In this document: in pieces, positions 54,301-64,000 of the stretch | Layout: every line of letters begins with the position of its first letter | How positions within the stretch are numbered: position 1 is the stretch's first letter | Assembly (NCBI GenBank): GCA_963989385.1 | Contig: OZ022500.1 | Location: 109,533,842 to 109,597,841 of the forward strand | Direction of reading: 5' to 3' | DNA: 64,000 nt | DNA from: Ctena decussata | Lineage: Eukaryota > Mollusca > Bivalvia > Lucinida > Lucinidae | Position numbers and translations under genes: made by a program | The notes under the pieces: generated by a model | Told to the model about the DNA's origin: nothing | Seen by the model: the letters and a program-made list of their open reading frames with translations, nothing else | The model's database searches: none

Positions 54301-57300
54301 TATAAACTATTATGTAGGACTAATAGAGACATACATGTAAGTTACCTCCCTTAAAGTTCATACCCAAGTGAAAATTATCTATTGAAGTTATTTGTCAGTC
54401 TGCCTCCCATTGTTATTTTTTTCTTTCAGTTATTTACAGAAAAGGGAGATAACTGCAGTTATTCTTCTACTATCAGGGAGCACAGCAAACAGAGGTTCTA
54501 AAACATTAGGTCATAACGCTTGGACAGCATTTATAATTATAGACAACATAGTTGTTAAACTAGTGACTGGGGAACAGTCCAAATTTTGCACAGGAGCATA
54601 CAAGAAGTACCCCAGCCATTTTCATATTTTCATGAGCTTGGAATGACTGAATTATGATTGGAAAGGGATGTAAACCTAGCAATGATTCATAAACAACACA
54701 CATTTAACACAATTTACACTACGAAAACAGTTGATATGCATTTAGAAGCTATTTGCATTGATGTGCTCCCTATAAACTACAGTAAGCCTATTTATCCCAT
54801 TTCATTCAGGATACCCCTTTAGTGGTATCTGAGTAAACAGTTTGGATCTCAGAAATGTGGGGCCTGATCTGAGATCCAAACTGTTTGCTGCCTAGACATC
54901 ATTTCTACATGAGTTAGTTAGACCAATATTGTCAAAATATTCTTGATTTTTTATACGACCATTTCAGCAGACATAAAAAAATACCCAGAATGCAATGGGT
55001 TATAAAAGTCCCAAATGGACCACAATATACCTACTACTGTATCAATAGAACTCTGAATGAAAAATGGTAGGCTTGATTGGTATTCCTGGCATTATTCCTA
55101 TTCATTTTCATAAAATCATGGTCACTAAGAACCACCTCTCAGAGACAGTTCTAATAAGGGTCTCAACTTGTTTTGATCATTTGAGCCGCGACACGATAAA
55201 ACCAACAATGTGGTTGTGCGCCCAGCGCAGACTCAGATCAGCCTGGGCATCCACCCAGTCTAGTCAGAGTCTTTGCTGTCAGCATGGAGGTAGCTTAGAC
55301 CCTTAGCTATCCTTTGAGCACTTAACGAAGAGTCTGGTCCAACTGGGCGGATGCCCAGGCCAATCTGAGTCTGCGCTGTGTGCACAACCACATTGTTGGT
55401 TTTGTCGTGTCGCGGCTCAAATTTTTTATTTTTTTTCTGAGACCTAGCAAAGGTGTCACTGTATTAGGTTCAGAACTGCTGCGCAATTAAATATCATCCA
55501 ATCTTGACACAATACAAAGCACACAAGAACAGTCATGCATTTGCAATAGGTCTTGTATGTACTGATCGTAAAATATCTATAACTTGTAATAATGTTAGGT
55601 GTATGGGTACACCCCCATGTTTTACCACCATTTTTACAAAGGGGAGCAACTTTCTTGACTTCCTGTTTGCTTCCCTGGAGAAGAAGCTCTTCTAAAAAGG
55701 GGTCCACTCTTAGAGTAAAGAATTTGCTCCTAGAGGAGCAAATTCTTTCCTTTAAGAGTTGACTCCAATTGAAAAGAGAGACAAAAGTGAAAATGGCAGA
55801 GTTGCTTCCCCTGACAGTGTACCCATACCAGGGGCGGATCCAGGAATTTTGGACAGGGGGTTCAAATTAGCTGAGGAGGGGGTTCGATTTGTGCAGTTTG
55901 ACCATTTTTCCCTGAAATTCCCCATGAAAATGAAATAATTTAAGCTGAAGAGGGGGTTCGGTTGAACCCCCCGAACCCCCTATGGATCCGCCACTGCATA
56001 CACCTTAACAAATCTGAAATTAAGAGAATATCTGACAGGATATATAGATATGGTATATAATATATGTCTACTTATTAAAATTACATGTAATAAGCACTTA
56101 ATTATATCTAAATTCTATGTACAAAAAAATATCACAGGTACTTTCAAGTCCAACTTCCATAGCTAAAGTTCTAGTAATACTGGGTGGGAGGGTGGGAGGG
56201 GTTGGGTTAGAAAGATAAGGGTACTGCACTTAACATCAACTTCGCTTTTCAAACGCAAACTTTTGTCCATGCAGAACCTATTCATGAGCAAGAAAGCCCC
56301 AATTCAGGCCCTATGATCTTCACGCTTGTGGGTGTAAGATTATATGAGCCGCGACACGACCAAACAAACAAAGTGGCATTGCCCCCAGCGAAGACCCAGA
56401 ACAGCCTAGGCATCCACCCAGTCTGATCAGAGTCTTTGCTGTTGGCATAGATTTAGCTTAGACCCTTAGCTCCCCTTTAAGCACACAGCTAAGGCTCTGA
56501 TCAGATATGCCCAGGCTGACCTGAGTCTTTACTGGGCACACATGCCACACTGTAGGTTTTCTCGTGCCCTGGCTCATATTATCAAATACTCAAAAGGCAC
56601 CCAGCAGGCACATGACGCAGAAAAGACGTCGGACTGATGTCGATGCGACGTCATTACGTCGCATCGACGTCAGTCCGACGTCATTTCGACGTCATGTGCT
56701 TACTGGGCAGGCTGACGTTACTTCATTATTAGCACAGGTGTTTCAAGATGTATGGGTATACCTCCATGCTTTGCTGCCATTTTTCCAAAGGGAAACAACT
56801 TCTGTGACTTCATGTTGGATGACGAAACCCTTCCTAAAGGGTTCCACTCATAAAGGAAAGAATTGACCCCAGTTGAAAAGAGATGTGACAAGAGGGCCAT
56901 GGTGGCCCTGAATCGCTCACCTGAGCATTAATCAGTTCACTGGCTCTGGTGAAGATTTATAAGAGTTTTTACCATACTAACATTTGACCTAGTTTTTGAC
57001 CCGACATGACCCAGTTTCAAACTTGGCCTGGATATTGTAAGAATAAACATTCTGACACAGTTTCATTGAGATTGGATCAAAACTGTGCCCTCTGGAGCGT
57101 ATACAAGGTCGTTCTTATATTTGACCTAGTGACCAAGTTTTTGACCCGACATGACCCAGTTTCAAACTTTACCTAGATTTCATTAAGATAAACATTCTGA
57201 CAGAGTTTCATGAAGATTGGATCAAAACTGTGCCCTCTAGGGTGTACACAAAGTTTTTCTAAGATTTGACCTTGAGCCGACCTGACTCAGTTTCATAGGG

Positions 57301-59612
57301 GGCTTAGATATATGGACAATAAACATTTTGACATAATTTCATGAAGATTGGATCAAAACTATGCCTTCTAGTGCTTACACAACGTTTTTCTAAGATTTGA
57401 CCTAGTGACCTAGTTTTTTACCTGACATGACCTACTTTCAAACTTGGCCGAGAGTTTATGAAGATAAACATTCTGACAAAGTTTCATAAAGATTAGATCA
57501 AAACTGTGTCCTCTAGAGCGTACACAAGGTTTTTCTATGATTTGACCTAGTGACCTAGTTTTCGACCCGACATGACCCAGTTTCAAACTTGTCCTACATA
57601 TTATGATGATAAACATTCTGACAAAGTTTCATGAGCTTTGAATCAAAACTGTGCCTTCTAGAGTGCACACAAGGTTTTTCTAAGATTTGACCTAGTGACC
57701 TAGTTTACGACTTGACATGACCCAGTTTCGAACTTTCAAACTAGGCCTAGAGTTTGTGGAGATAAACATTCTGACAATGTTTCATAAAGATTGGATCAAA
57801 ACTGTGTCCTCTAGAGCGTACACAAGGTTTTTTCTATGATTTGACCTAGTGACCTAGTTTTTGACCCGGCGTGACCCAGTTTCAAACCTATTCTAGATAT
57901 TATGAGGATAAACATTCTGACAAAGTTTCATGAACTTTGGATGAAAACTGTGACTTCTAGAGCGTACACAAGGTTTTCCTAAGATTTGACCTAGTGACCA
58001 AGTTTTTGACCCGACATGACCCAGTTTCAAACTTATCCTACATATTATGAGGATAAACATTCTGACAAAGTTTCATGAACTTTGGATCAAAACTGTGTCC
58101 TCTAGAGCGTACACAAGGTTTTTCTGATTTGACCTAGTGACCTTGTTTTTGGTCCGACATGACCTACTTTCAAACTTGGCTGAGAGTTTATGGAAGTTAA
58201 CATTCTGACAAAGTTTCATACGGATTAGATCAAAACTGTGTCCTCTAGAGCGTACACAAGGTTTTTCTATGATTTGACCTAGTGACCTAGTTTTTGACCC
58301 GACATGACCCAGTTTCAAACTTGTCCTACATATTATGAGGATAAACATTCTGACAAAGTTTCATGAACTTTGGATCAAAACTGTGCCTTGTAGAGCGTAC
58401 ACAAGGCTTTTCTAAGATTTGACCTAGTGACCTAGTTTTTGACCCAACAAGACTCAGTTTCGAACTTGGCCTAGAGTTTATAAAGATAAACATTCTGACA
58501 ATGTTTCATAAAGATTGGATCATAACTGTGTCCTCTAGAGCATACACAAGGTTTTTTCTATGATTTGACCTAGTGACCTAGTTTTTGACCCGACGTGACC
58601 CAGTTTCAAACTTATCCTAGATATTATAAGGATAAACTTTCTGATTAAGTTTCATGAACTCTGGATCAAAACTGTGCCTTCTAGAGCGTACACAAGTTTT
58701 TCTAAGCTTTGACCTAGTGACCTAGTTTTTGACCCGACATGACCCAGTTTCGAACTTGGCCTAGATTTTATGGAGATAAACATTCTGACAAAGTTTCATA
58801 AAGATGGAGTCAAAACTGTGTCCTCTAGAGCGTACACAAGGTTTTTCTATGATTTGACCTAGTGACCTAGTTTTAGACCCGACGTGACCTGTTTCGAACT
58901 TGTCCTAGATACTATGAGGATAAACATTCTGACAAAGTTTCATGAACTTTGGATGAAAACTGTGCCCTCTAGAGCGTACACAAGGTTTTTCTAAGATTTG
59001 ACCTAGTGACCTAGTTTTTGACTTGACATGACCCAGTTTCGAACTTGGCCTAGATTTTATAAAGACTAACATTCTGACAAAGTTTCATAAAGATTGGATT
59101 GGAACTGTGCCCGCAAGAGTGTACACAAGCAAAAGTTGACGGACGTCCGGACGTACGACGGACATCAGGGTATCCCAAAAGCTCACCCTGAGCACTTCGT
59201 GCTCAGGTGAGCTAAAAATGAAAAGGGCAGACCTGCTCCCCTTGAAGCTTACCCATACACCTTCAAACAGACATGCCATTCAAGAATAGGTCTTGCAGCA
59301 ACAGTTGAACTGCAGACTCAGAAGAACCTGCACAGCAGAGTCTTCCCTGCTCCTATCAACAATCTACTGTACTCACAATACAAGTGCACATGTCCTGATA
59401 AGAGCAAACCTAGTGTGTTTTTGAGAAACATATTTTGTGCAATTCTGTTAAAATGAATAATTTGATTTACCTTTTTTCCACAATACCAAAGTCTACAAAC
59501 ATGGAATCTTACAAAAGAGGGGTTTTCCTTTTTTATATCTATGTACTTATTCATATTAGTTGTGCATGATTTTGTTTCAAACGGAATCACCTTCCCTCTT
59601 GTACCTTTCATC
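51316..59612 (-). CDS. Candidate small Cys-rich protein gene, two exons, N-terminus not found
   Basis: Not recognised with certainty. Exon 59612-59471 (acceptor ATTACCCAG, donor GTAAATC) reads MKGTRGKVIPFETKSCTTNM then NKYIDIKKENPSFVRFHVCR and LWYCGKK and ends in phase 0. A frame from about 51495 to a TGA at 51316-51318 is exactly in that phase and reads QNCTCTHKTQHTPRYCACQR, TMDSLNKHGWTSRNNHYSTR and MTKCLVDPYGTSSRPVRCI. Both are Cys- and aromatic-rich, unlike repeat-derived frames. Weak points: the acceptor at 51496 (AAAACCAG) lacks a pyrimidine tract (TGTGCCTGCCAG 50 bp on is an alternative), the intron would be 8 kb, and no signal-peptide exon was found. Confidence 0.33.
51748..51966. mobile_element. 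MITE-1 copy 11 (right end worn)
   Basis: TTGAGCCAGGATATGACAAA start, GGCTGCCCAGGCTGATCTGA, then GGCACTTTCTTGGTTTCTTG; the last 15 bp are lost. Confidence 0.8.
51967..52034. repeat. Short near-perfect palindrome
   Basis: TTAATCCTATTGCATTCAGA and AGCCAAAACTCCATAG-type mirror; ends TAATCC/GGGTTA resemble the TTAACC-ended element at 8173. It abuts the worn end of MITE-1 copy 11. Confidence 0.8.
52223..52415. mobile_element. MITE-2 fragment followed by a short tandem-element relative
   Basis: 52223-52300 has GAAGTGACTCTACTATTTTC and TTTTTGCCTCCCTTCTAATT; 52303-52400 has ACATACAGGATAGCTCACCT, GACAGTGCTTTGCTCATCAC and GCAGATGCCTCTGCTGAGG, the complement of the short element type at 27498. Confidence 0.6.
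52419..52606. mobile_element. MITE-6 copy 4
   Basis: Centre CAAAGATCTAGATCCATCCT and AGGATGGATCTAGGTCTTTG; outer CTTCCAAAACAACC/GTGTTTTGGAAGGGAAG. Confidence 0.8.
52607..53313. other. Unassigned, with a foldback and CRE-like words
   Basis: 52690-52800 has GGACGTCTGATTGGATAACG, CCCGACGTCATTAAGAAACG and CTCATTGGCC, i.e. several ACGTC and ATTGG words. 52880-53030 is a foldback: GGGGATAACTATATCAAAAA, TTGTCATTTGGG and, mirrored, CCAAATGACAATTTTGAGTA and TAGTTATCCCC. Class unknown. Confidence 0.5.
53314..53734. mobile_element. MITE-3 copy 3
   Basis: 421 bp; AGCCAAAGGGTACTAAGTCC start and GGACTTAGTACCCTTGGCT end are inverted repeats. The interior TTTTAGCTGCAGTGAGTTGC and TTGGCTGCAATGGAAATTGC match the other copies. 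Confidence 0.85.
53735..54786. other. Unassigned, no gene supported
   Basis: A plus-strand frame at 54392-54646 begins near a strong acceptor-like TTTTTTTCTTTCAG (54418-54431), but the translation shows no family signature and its partner exons are missing, so I leave it uncalled. Confidence 0.4.
54787..55004. mobile_element. Small TIR element (TTAACC type), copy 2
   Basis: TTTATCCCATTTCATTCAGG start, AACAGTTTGGATCTCAGAAA with CTGAGATCCAAACTGTTTGC inside as hairpin, ATACCCAGAATGCAATGGGT end, matching 8173-8354. Confidence 0.68.
55182..55421. mobile_element. MITE-1 copy 12
   Basis: TTGAGCCGCGACACGATAAA start, TTTTGTCGTGTCGCGGCTCA end, full centre. Confidence 0.9.
55594..56007. mobile_element. 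MITE-2 copy 8, split near its end by a hAT-like element
   Basis: Complete copy: TTAGGTGTATGGGTACACCC, centre GCTCCTAGAGGAGCAAATTC, then GTTGCTTCCCCTGACAGTGT, broken in ACCCATAC and resumed at CATACACCTTAA (55997). Confidence 0.85.
55829..55996. mobile_element. hAT-like MITE (CAGGGGCGGATCCA ends)
   Basis: 168 bp; CAGGGGCGGATCCAGGAAT and ATGGATCCGCCACTG ends; CATAC shared at both flanks. Inner TTCGGTTGAACCCCCCGAAC. Nested in MITE-2 copy 8. Confidence 0.78.
56008..56343. other. Unassigned intergenic
   Basis: GGTGGGAGGGTGGGAGGGGT at 56181-56200 is a G-rich tract that could fold as a quadruplex. Nothing else noted. Confidence 0.4.
56344..56578. mobile_element. MITE-1 copy 13
   Basis: ATGAGCCGCGACACGACCAA start, TTCTCGTGCCCTGGCTCAT end. 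Confidence 0.86.
56595..56712. mobile_element. MITE-7 copy (CCCAGCAGGCACATGACG ends)
   Basis: Near-perfect palindrome of about 118 bp: GGACTGATGTCGATGCGACG, TCATTACGTCGCATCGACGT, CAGTCCGACGTCATTTCGAC and GTCATGTGCTTACTGGGC. CpG- and ACGTC-rich. Confidence 0.85.
56742..59265. mobile_element. MITE-2 copy 9, split by a 2.3-kb tandem-repeat element
   Basis: Left part 56742-56887 (GATGTATGGGTATACCTCCA to TTGAAAAGAGATGTG) and right part 59218-59265 (AAAAGGGCAGACCTGCTCCC to CTTACCCATACACC) make one MITE-2. Confidence 0.82.
56888..59217 (+). mobile_element. Tandem-repeat element, 15 units of about 144 bp
   Basis: Starts ACAAGAGGGCCATGGTGGCC (hairpin) and CGCTCACCTGAG. Units hold TGACCTAGTGACCTAGTTTT, GACCCGACATGACCCAGTTT, ATAAACATTCTGACAAAGTT and AAACTGTGTCCTCTAGAGCG. 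Word AAACATTCTGAC recurs 15 times, mean spacing 144 bp. Ends with GACGGACGTCCGGACGTACG and a hairpin GCTCACCCTGAGCAC/GTGCTCAGGTGAGC (59181-59212), then TAAAAA. Same end type as 1-1019. Confidence 0.88.
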
Positions 59613-59820
59613 CTGGGTAATTTAAACTTTAGACGGTATGAAATCTCAATACATACGTTCTTTCAAATATATATCTGAGCTGTATAAATACATGTTTTTC
59701 AAATAATGTGTTTCATGGCCCTTTAAAGAGTATTTCACTTATGTCGGTCGTGCAGATTGTTAAGCAAAGGTGAGCAATACAGGAGCTGACCTTCCACAAG
59801 CAGAACTTTGCTTTCTCTTT

Positions 59821-59905
59821 GAGCTCCAGCCAAGGCTTGAACCCAAAGTGGTAAGAGAATTAATATTTAATAGCACTCTAAACCACTAGGAAACAAAGGC
59901 ATGAT
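59821..59905 (-). mobile_element. tRNA-like SINE head (diverged)
   Basis: On minus: A-box-like CTAGTGGTTTAGAGTGCTA and B-box-like GGGTTCAAGCC within GCCTTTG...GGAGCTC ends. The body is not recognisable. Confidence 0.5.
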
Positions 59906-60033
59906 CTTCTCTTCTGATCTTTTTCAATTCTCGTAAAGTCATTCCCCAAGTAACCATAGTTGCACACTGCCCTGTCCATCCATAACAAAGGCATGAAATA
60001 TTTACATGTACTTCAATACAGAAGAGATTCTAT

Positions 60034-60180
60034 ATGAGCTGTGGCAAGACAAAACCACCAAAGTGTGGCCATGTGTGCCCAGTGAATAGTCAGATCGGCC
60101 AGGGAATCCACCCAGTCTGATCAGTCTTCACTGTGCCCATGGAGATAGCTTAAGATTCTTAGTTACCCTGTAAGTGGGTA
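60034..60180. mobile_element. MITE-1 copy 14 (left part only)
   Basis: ATGAGCTGTGGCAAGACAAA start, CCACCCAGTCTGATCAGTCT and ATAGCTTAAGATTCTTAGTT; truncated after the centre. Confidence 0.75.
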
Positions 60181-60189
60181 GAAATTGTG

Positions 60190-60437
60190 TGATTAATGGG
60201 ATGTAACAGGCTGGCCAATCCAAGGGGTTTATGACTGGCTTGAGTTATGATGGATGGATGGATGATTTGAGATTTTAAGTCCTTTTCAACAGTATATCAG
60301 TCATATCAGGGCATGAAAGGGTGATAGTGAAAGGCTGTGTGCAATGGAAGCCTGTTTATGTTTGAAAAAATTTACGCCTCCAGCGGACTGCTAGATCAAC
60401 AGGCCAGCGCATAACCCACTGAGCTACTGGGGCTCCC
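60190..60437 (-). mobile_element. tRNA-headed SINE-like sequence, minus strand
   Basis: Minus-strand head AGCCCCAGTAGCTCAGTGGG with TTATGCGCTGGCCTGTTGAT; the B box is worn. The body is short, with a GATGGATG run near 60249-60262. Confidence 0.5.
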
Positions 60438-61370
60438 TCTTGAGTCATGACTGACTGCCTGTGAAGTGTATACTTTCTTTTGCCTCCAAGTATATTTTCA
60501 CAACTTTACCTATACAGGTTGCATATTCTATGTGCTTAGAACCAGATCTTTCCCAACCCCATCTCCTACCAGCAGAGAAACCCTATCTTTAAATATGCCA
60601 TTATCATAAATTTTTGTTTTCAATGTTAAAACAAAAACACGCTGTGTATAGGCTCTTCAGCAGCACAATAATTTTGATCATGATAACTGACACAGTTGAC
60701 ACAATGAATGAAATGGCAAAAATTTGTTCCAGTTGAAATTTTGCAAAATCCATAATTCAACCACACAGTGACACTTATAGAACCAGCATCAGATTCCCTT
60801 AGTCACACTTGAGCTGACATTAAGGACTGGAAATCTGTAGATCATACTGCAGACACAGTCTCTATCACACTCGTGGATCACGCTGTGGACTAGAAATTCG
60901 CAGATCATGCTGTGGACTAGATATAATTTCCGAGATCTCTTCGTAGTTAGGCGGTAGAGTTTGTGGAGTCTTTTTTATCTTCGTGTTGGATAATGGTTGG
61001 AGACAGAAAACCTGCAACAGAGTCCAGCATTGTTAGCATAATGGAAGTTAAGGATTTATTAAGTCTATAGTGCACATCCACTTAAGTGTGTAAATCTTTT
61101 GGCAGAAAAAAATGTAAAAGCTTTTGAGTGCTTCACATTCACCCCTACCCCCCCTCCAAAAAAAAACACACATTTTTTTCGTACAATGTGTTGACAGTTA
61201 ACATCTGCTTAACTAAATGATATTGCAAGTATTGAATAATCTGTCCCAGAATTTCACATAAAGACTGATTTTGATGATAATGAGAAAATCATTTCTATTT
61301 AATGTTTTGGGGATAGAGAAAAATTCGAAATTATCATCAAAATCCACCCTTATATGGTGTGGTGTAAGCA
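60438..61370. other. Unassigned, with a short tandem repeat
   Basis: GATCATGCTGTGGACTAGA-type units repeat three times in about 60840-60925. A homopolymer-rich patch (CCCCCCTCC, AAAAAAAA) is at 61141-61172. No supported gene. Confidence 0.45.
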
Positions 61371-61484
61371 ATTCCCAGCCGGCACATGACATAGAAATGA
61401 CATTGTACTAACATCAATGCGACGTCATTATGTCGGGTTGGCGTCAGTGCAATGTCATTACGATATCATGTGCCTGCTGGGTTG
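61371..61484. mobile_element. MITE-7 copy (diverged)
   Basis: CCCAGCCGGCACATGACATA start, AATGCGACGTCATTATGTCG centre, CATGTGCCTGCTGGG end. Confidence 0.8.
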
Positions 61485-61643
61485 GTACACATAGAATGGA
61501 CAGCTCACAAACTACAAACTAGGTGTGCTTTACAAAATTTGGGTGTCATAGGTTCAAGTGGAAACCAGTTCCAGTAAAAATGGGATGTAAACTGACACTA
61601 GTATAAAGGAATTTTTCATCTCTATCTTTGTTACAGCAAAGCA

Positions 61644-61792
61644 AGACCTGTCCATGTGCAGGATAGCTTGCCTGACAGTGCCTTGACCATCACATGAAAA
61701 ATTTAAACCAAAACATCAAATCTGGATGCTGACACTGATGCGGGGATATTATGATAGCCTTTCCTGTACTTTCATACAGGTGAGCTAAAAAG
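61644..61792. mobile_element. Short tandem-element relative, reverse orientation
   Basis: AAGACCTGTCCATGTGCAGG, ATAGCTTGCCTGACAG, GACCATCACATGAAAAATTT and CTTTCATACAGGTGAGCTAA; the complement of the 27498-27673 type. Confidence 0.65.
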
Positions 61793-62035
61793 ATGAGAGC
61801 CCCAACATGACAAAACCAACAAAGCAGCAAGTGCCCCCAGTGAAGACTCAGATCAGCCTGGGCATCAACCTAGTCTGGTCAGACTCTTTGCTTGCCCTTA
61901 AAGTGTAGCTAAGGGTCTAAGCTAGCTCCATGTGGACAGTGAAGACTCTGATCAGACTGGGCAGATGTCCAGTCTGGTCTGAGTCTTTGCTGGGCACACA
62001 TGCCACTTTGCTGGTTTCGTCGTGTTGGGGCTCAT
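61793..62035. mobile_element. MITE-1 copy 15
   Basis: ATGAGAGCCCCAACATGACA start, TTTCGTCGTGTTGGGGCTCA end. Confidence 0.85.
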
Positions 62036-62225
62036 GATATCAATACAATTGTCTACAGAAAACAAATGCCATGAAAATAAAATATGCCTCTACAACCATT
62101 TACAGTTGACTTCAAATGGACGAGAAATACGCATTTGTTGTGGCCTACCAACAATGGCAGGTAAAAAGAGTGGGGCTAATGCTATATGCCCAACAAAGCC
62201 ACACCAGGCTGCAACAGTATTTAAT

Positions 62226-62425
62226 GTAAATGGGTACATCTCCATTTTTACAAAGGGGAACAACTTTGTCAATACCTGTTCCTCTAGGAAAAAATTCTTT
62301 CTTTTAAGAGTACATCCCATTTTCGAAGGTCTACATCATCCAGATAAGCAAACAAGAAGTCACAAAGATAATTTCCCCTTTGTAAAAATGAACAAAACAC
62401 ATGGAAATGCACCCATTCTTCTTAA
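62226..62425. mobile_element. MITE-2 copy 10
   Basis: AAATGGGTACATCTCCATTT start, ACAAAGGGGAACAACTTTGT, GATAAGCAAACAAGAAGTCA and CCCCTTTGTAAAAATG. Overlapping long frames are by-products. Confidence 0.75.
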
Positions 62426-63449
62426 GAGATGTAGCAAATCTGACACTGAGGACACACAAAAACAGTTTCTCCCTGAATATGCAGATACTAGGATGTATTA
62501 GATGTATGCAAGCTGCTTATGCCTAGACCCTTTTACATTTTGCACATATCTCAATTGACACATACATCTACATGTATTTGTCAAGAAATAGATGGTATTT
62601 TAATGGAATTTTATGGGTGTTTTTCTGAAGAATTTCATGGCCTCGTGACTATTTCAGGTTGAATGACATTTTTCACAGATGATTTTGCAACAGTTTTATG
62701 ACAAACTTTCTTCACACTTCTATTTCATGGCCTCGTATGACTTATTGTGCAATGCTGCGTGAAAGTCACCCATCATTTCACTAGAATTTTCTCAACAATT
62801 TCACAAATCTTTTCATCAGTAGTGAATCTTGATAAATTCTAGACAGTGACATCTAAAATCTGTACAATACCTTTCAAAACAAGACTATACAACATCAAGC
62901 ATAAAACAACACTGGCCCAACATTGTAGGACCCTTAAATTTAAAAAACATACTTTCAACACCAATGCACATTTGTAAACTACAATGAATAATTCTCAGCT
63001 TAAAACGCACACTGGATTGACATATAAATGGGCTTAATCAAACCTTGGTTATGTTGCAGAATGTCAAATTGCAATGTTTGACTGCCTGTCATATCTAGTG
63101 CATTTTCCAAAGGTGTAAATAATATATTCCACAACCAACACTTGATGCTAATGGGTCTACTTCAGAAGCTACAAACAAAGCTGAAAAGCCACCTTCAATA
63201 GCATAAACAGAACATGGCTATCACAATGTAAGTATAAAAACAATAAAACTATCAACTGAGATATGTTGGTATGGTCCAGTATACATGTAATTTGTCATAT
63301 CACATTTATCTGGACACCTCCAACATTTCTGCAATGGACTTTTTCATTTTCAAATTTGGAACCTTTATATATATAAGGTTCTCCACTTTTTCAGCAATCT
63401 TTATGAAGAGATGTTTGCATCCCTGGCCCAGAGGTTATACAACTTGAAA
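62426..63449. other. Unassigned, mostly single-copy
   Basis: AT-rich, non-repetitive; TTTCATGGCCTCGT occurs twice (about 62634 and 62726). Could be intron or UTR of a gene lying to the right; no exon supported. Confidence 0.4.
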
Positions 63450-64000
63450 ACTAGAAATGTTTCTCAGAGAAAAACTGATGTTCCCCCATCAGCCCATTTC
63501 CAATCCCCCCTTATGAATAAAAAACCTGTGCAATTAAAATACTAGGCAAGTTTGGAGAAAATCCATCCACTGGTTCTAAAGATATCCTACATAGATGACT
63601 ATGTCCTTGCAAATGAGGTCAAGGTCACCAAAATCTAATCAGCCTTAAAGTTGACCCAATGATGAATCCATGCAAATTTGGTGAAATTCCATCCACTGGT
63701 TCAGGAGATATAGTGAGTACAAGTAAATTGTTATCTAAGTCCTTCAGTGACCTTGAAAATGAGGTCAAGTCACCAAACTTTAATCAGCTTTTAAACTTGT
63801 CCCAATGATGTATCCATGCAAGTTTGGGGAAATTCCATCCATTGGTTCAAGAGATATCATGGGTACAAGAAACTGTCATCTAAGTCATCCAGTTACCTTA
63901 AAAATGAGGTCAAGGTCACCAAAATCTAATCAGCACTTAAGCTTGTCCCAATAATGTATCTATGCAAGTTTGGTGAAATTCCATGCATTGGTTCAGAAGA
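63450..64000. repeat. Tandem array, about 155-160-bp units, cut by the window end
   Basis: Starts near ACTAGAAATGTTTCTCAGAG. Units share GTGAAATTCCATCCACTGGT, TCAAGAGATATC, AATGAGGTCAAGGTCACC and AAAATCTAATCAGC. The right end is outside the window. Probably another tandem-repeat element. Confidence 0.78.

Noticed and set aside
54392..54646. 84-residue plus-strand frame with a good acceptor tract in front
   Set aside because: No family signature, no partner exons, and a stop shortly after; insufficient for a gene call.
57410..58348. Frames with SFDLIxMKLCQN repeats on the minus strand
   Set aside because: Product of the 144-bp tandem unit; reading frames shift between units and no domain is present.
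60865..61012. Minus-strand frame with a PPNYEE-type tail after a TTGCAG acceptor
   Set aside because: On careful recount the PPNY frame has an in-frame TAA between the acceptor and the motif, so the acceptor cannot serve it. The open frame there has no recognisable features and the sequence is a short tandem repeat.
62022..62501. 159-residue plus-strand frame
   Set aside because: It runs from the end of MITE-1 through MITE-2; composition follows the repeats.

Overview
The window is eukaryotic genomic DNA: AT-rich, with short exons bounded by GT-AG introns and a very dense load of small transposable elements. tRNA-headed SINEs, foldback MITEs, and tandem-repeat elements with GACGG-rich ends and terminal hairpins (the build of bivalve pearl and Helitron-associated elements) suggest a bivalve mollusc. 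The species cannot be fixed from sequence alone. There is no operon, CRISPR array, plasmid or phage signal.

Three protein genes can be modelled with phase-consistent splice junctions. (1) GTPBP1, minus strand, six exons between 8606 and 1174, giving the first 348 codons with GTPase motifs G1, G3 and G4; the C-terminal half lies beyond the left edge. (2) A complete Josephin-domain deubiquitinase of the JOSD1/JOSD2 type, plus strand, three coding exons between 21204 and 28861, 187 residues, with Cys17, His119 and Asn132 in place. (3) An unrecognised secreted protein, minus strand, three exons between 46141 and 35559, about 555 residues: signal peptide, cysteine-free Arg/Asn/Gln/Ser-rich body, Pro/Arg-rich stretch and Gly/Phe-rich tail. 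A weaker minus-strand candidate is a small Cys-rich protein with exons near 59.5 kb and 51.4 kb. GTPBP1 and JOSD stand head to head, as I recall JOSD1 and GTPBP1 doing in human 22q13.1, so the pair looks like old conserved microsynteny.

Layout: 1-1019 is the tail of a tandem-repeat element. 1174-8606 is GTPBP1; its introns hold MITEs, an inverted SINE pair, decayed extra copies of exon 3 and a 43-bp minisatellite with nine CACGTG sites. 8.6-21.2 kb is the shared upstream region, with tandem arrays, TIR elements, a SINE/LINE fragment and a 2.3-kb GATA satellite block. 21.2-28.9 kb is JOSD, whose first intron holds a broken mariner split by a 2.2-kb tandem-repeat element. 29-35.5 kb is repeats only. 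35.5-46.1 kb is the secreted-protein gene, whose 7.8-kb first intron is mostly two satellite arrays. 46-64 kb is a mosaic of nested elements with the candidate Cys-rich gene.

About 15 copies of one 240-bp palindromic MITE and 11 of a second MITE are spread through all regions. Many elements sit inside others, giving a relative insertion order. The most unusual signals are tandem-repeat elements that share ends but carry unrelated arrays, the decayed exon-3 copies, the E-box minisatellite next to a GTPBP1 exon, elements packed against splice sites, and the secreted Arg/Pro/Gly-rich protein.
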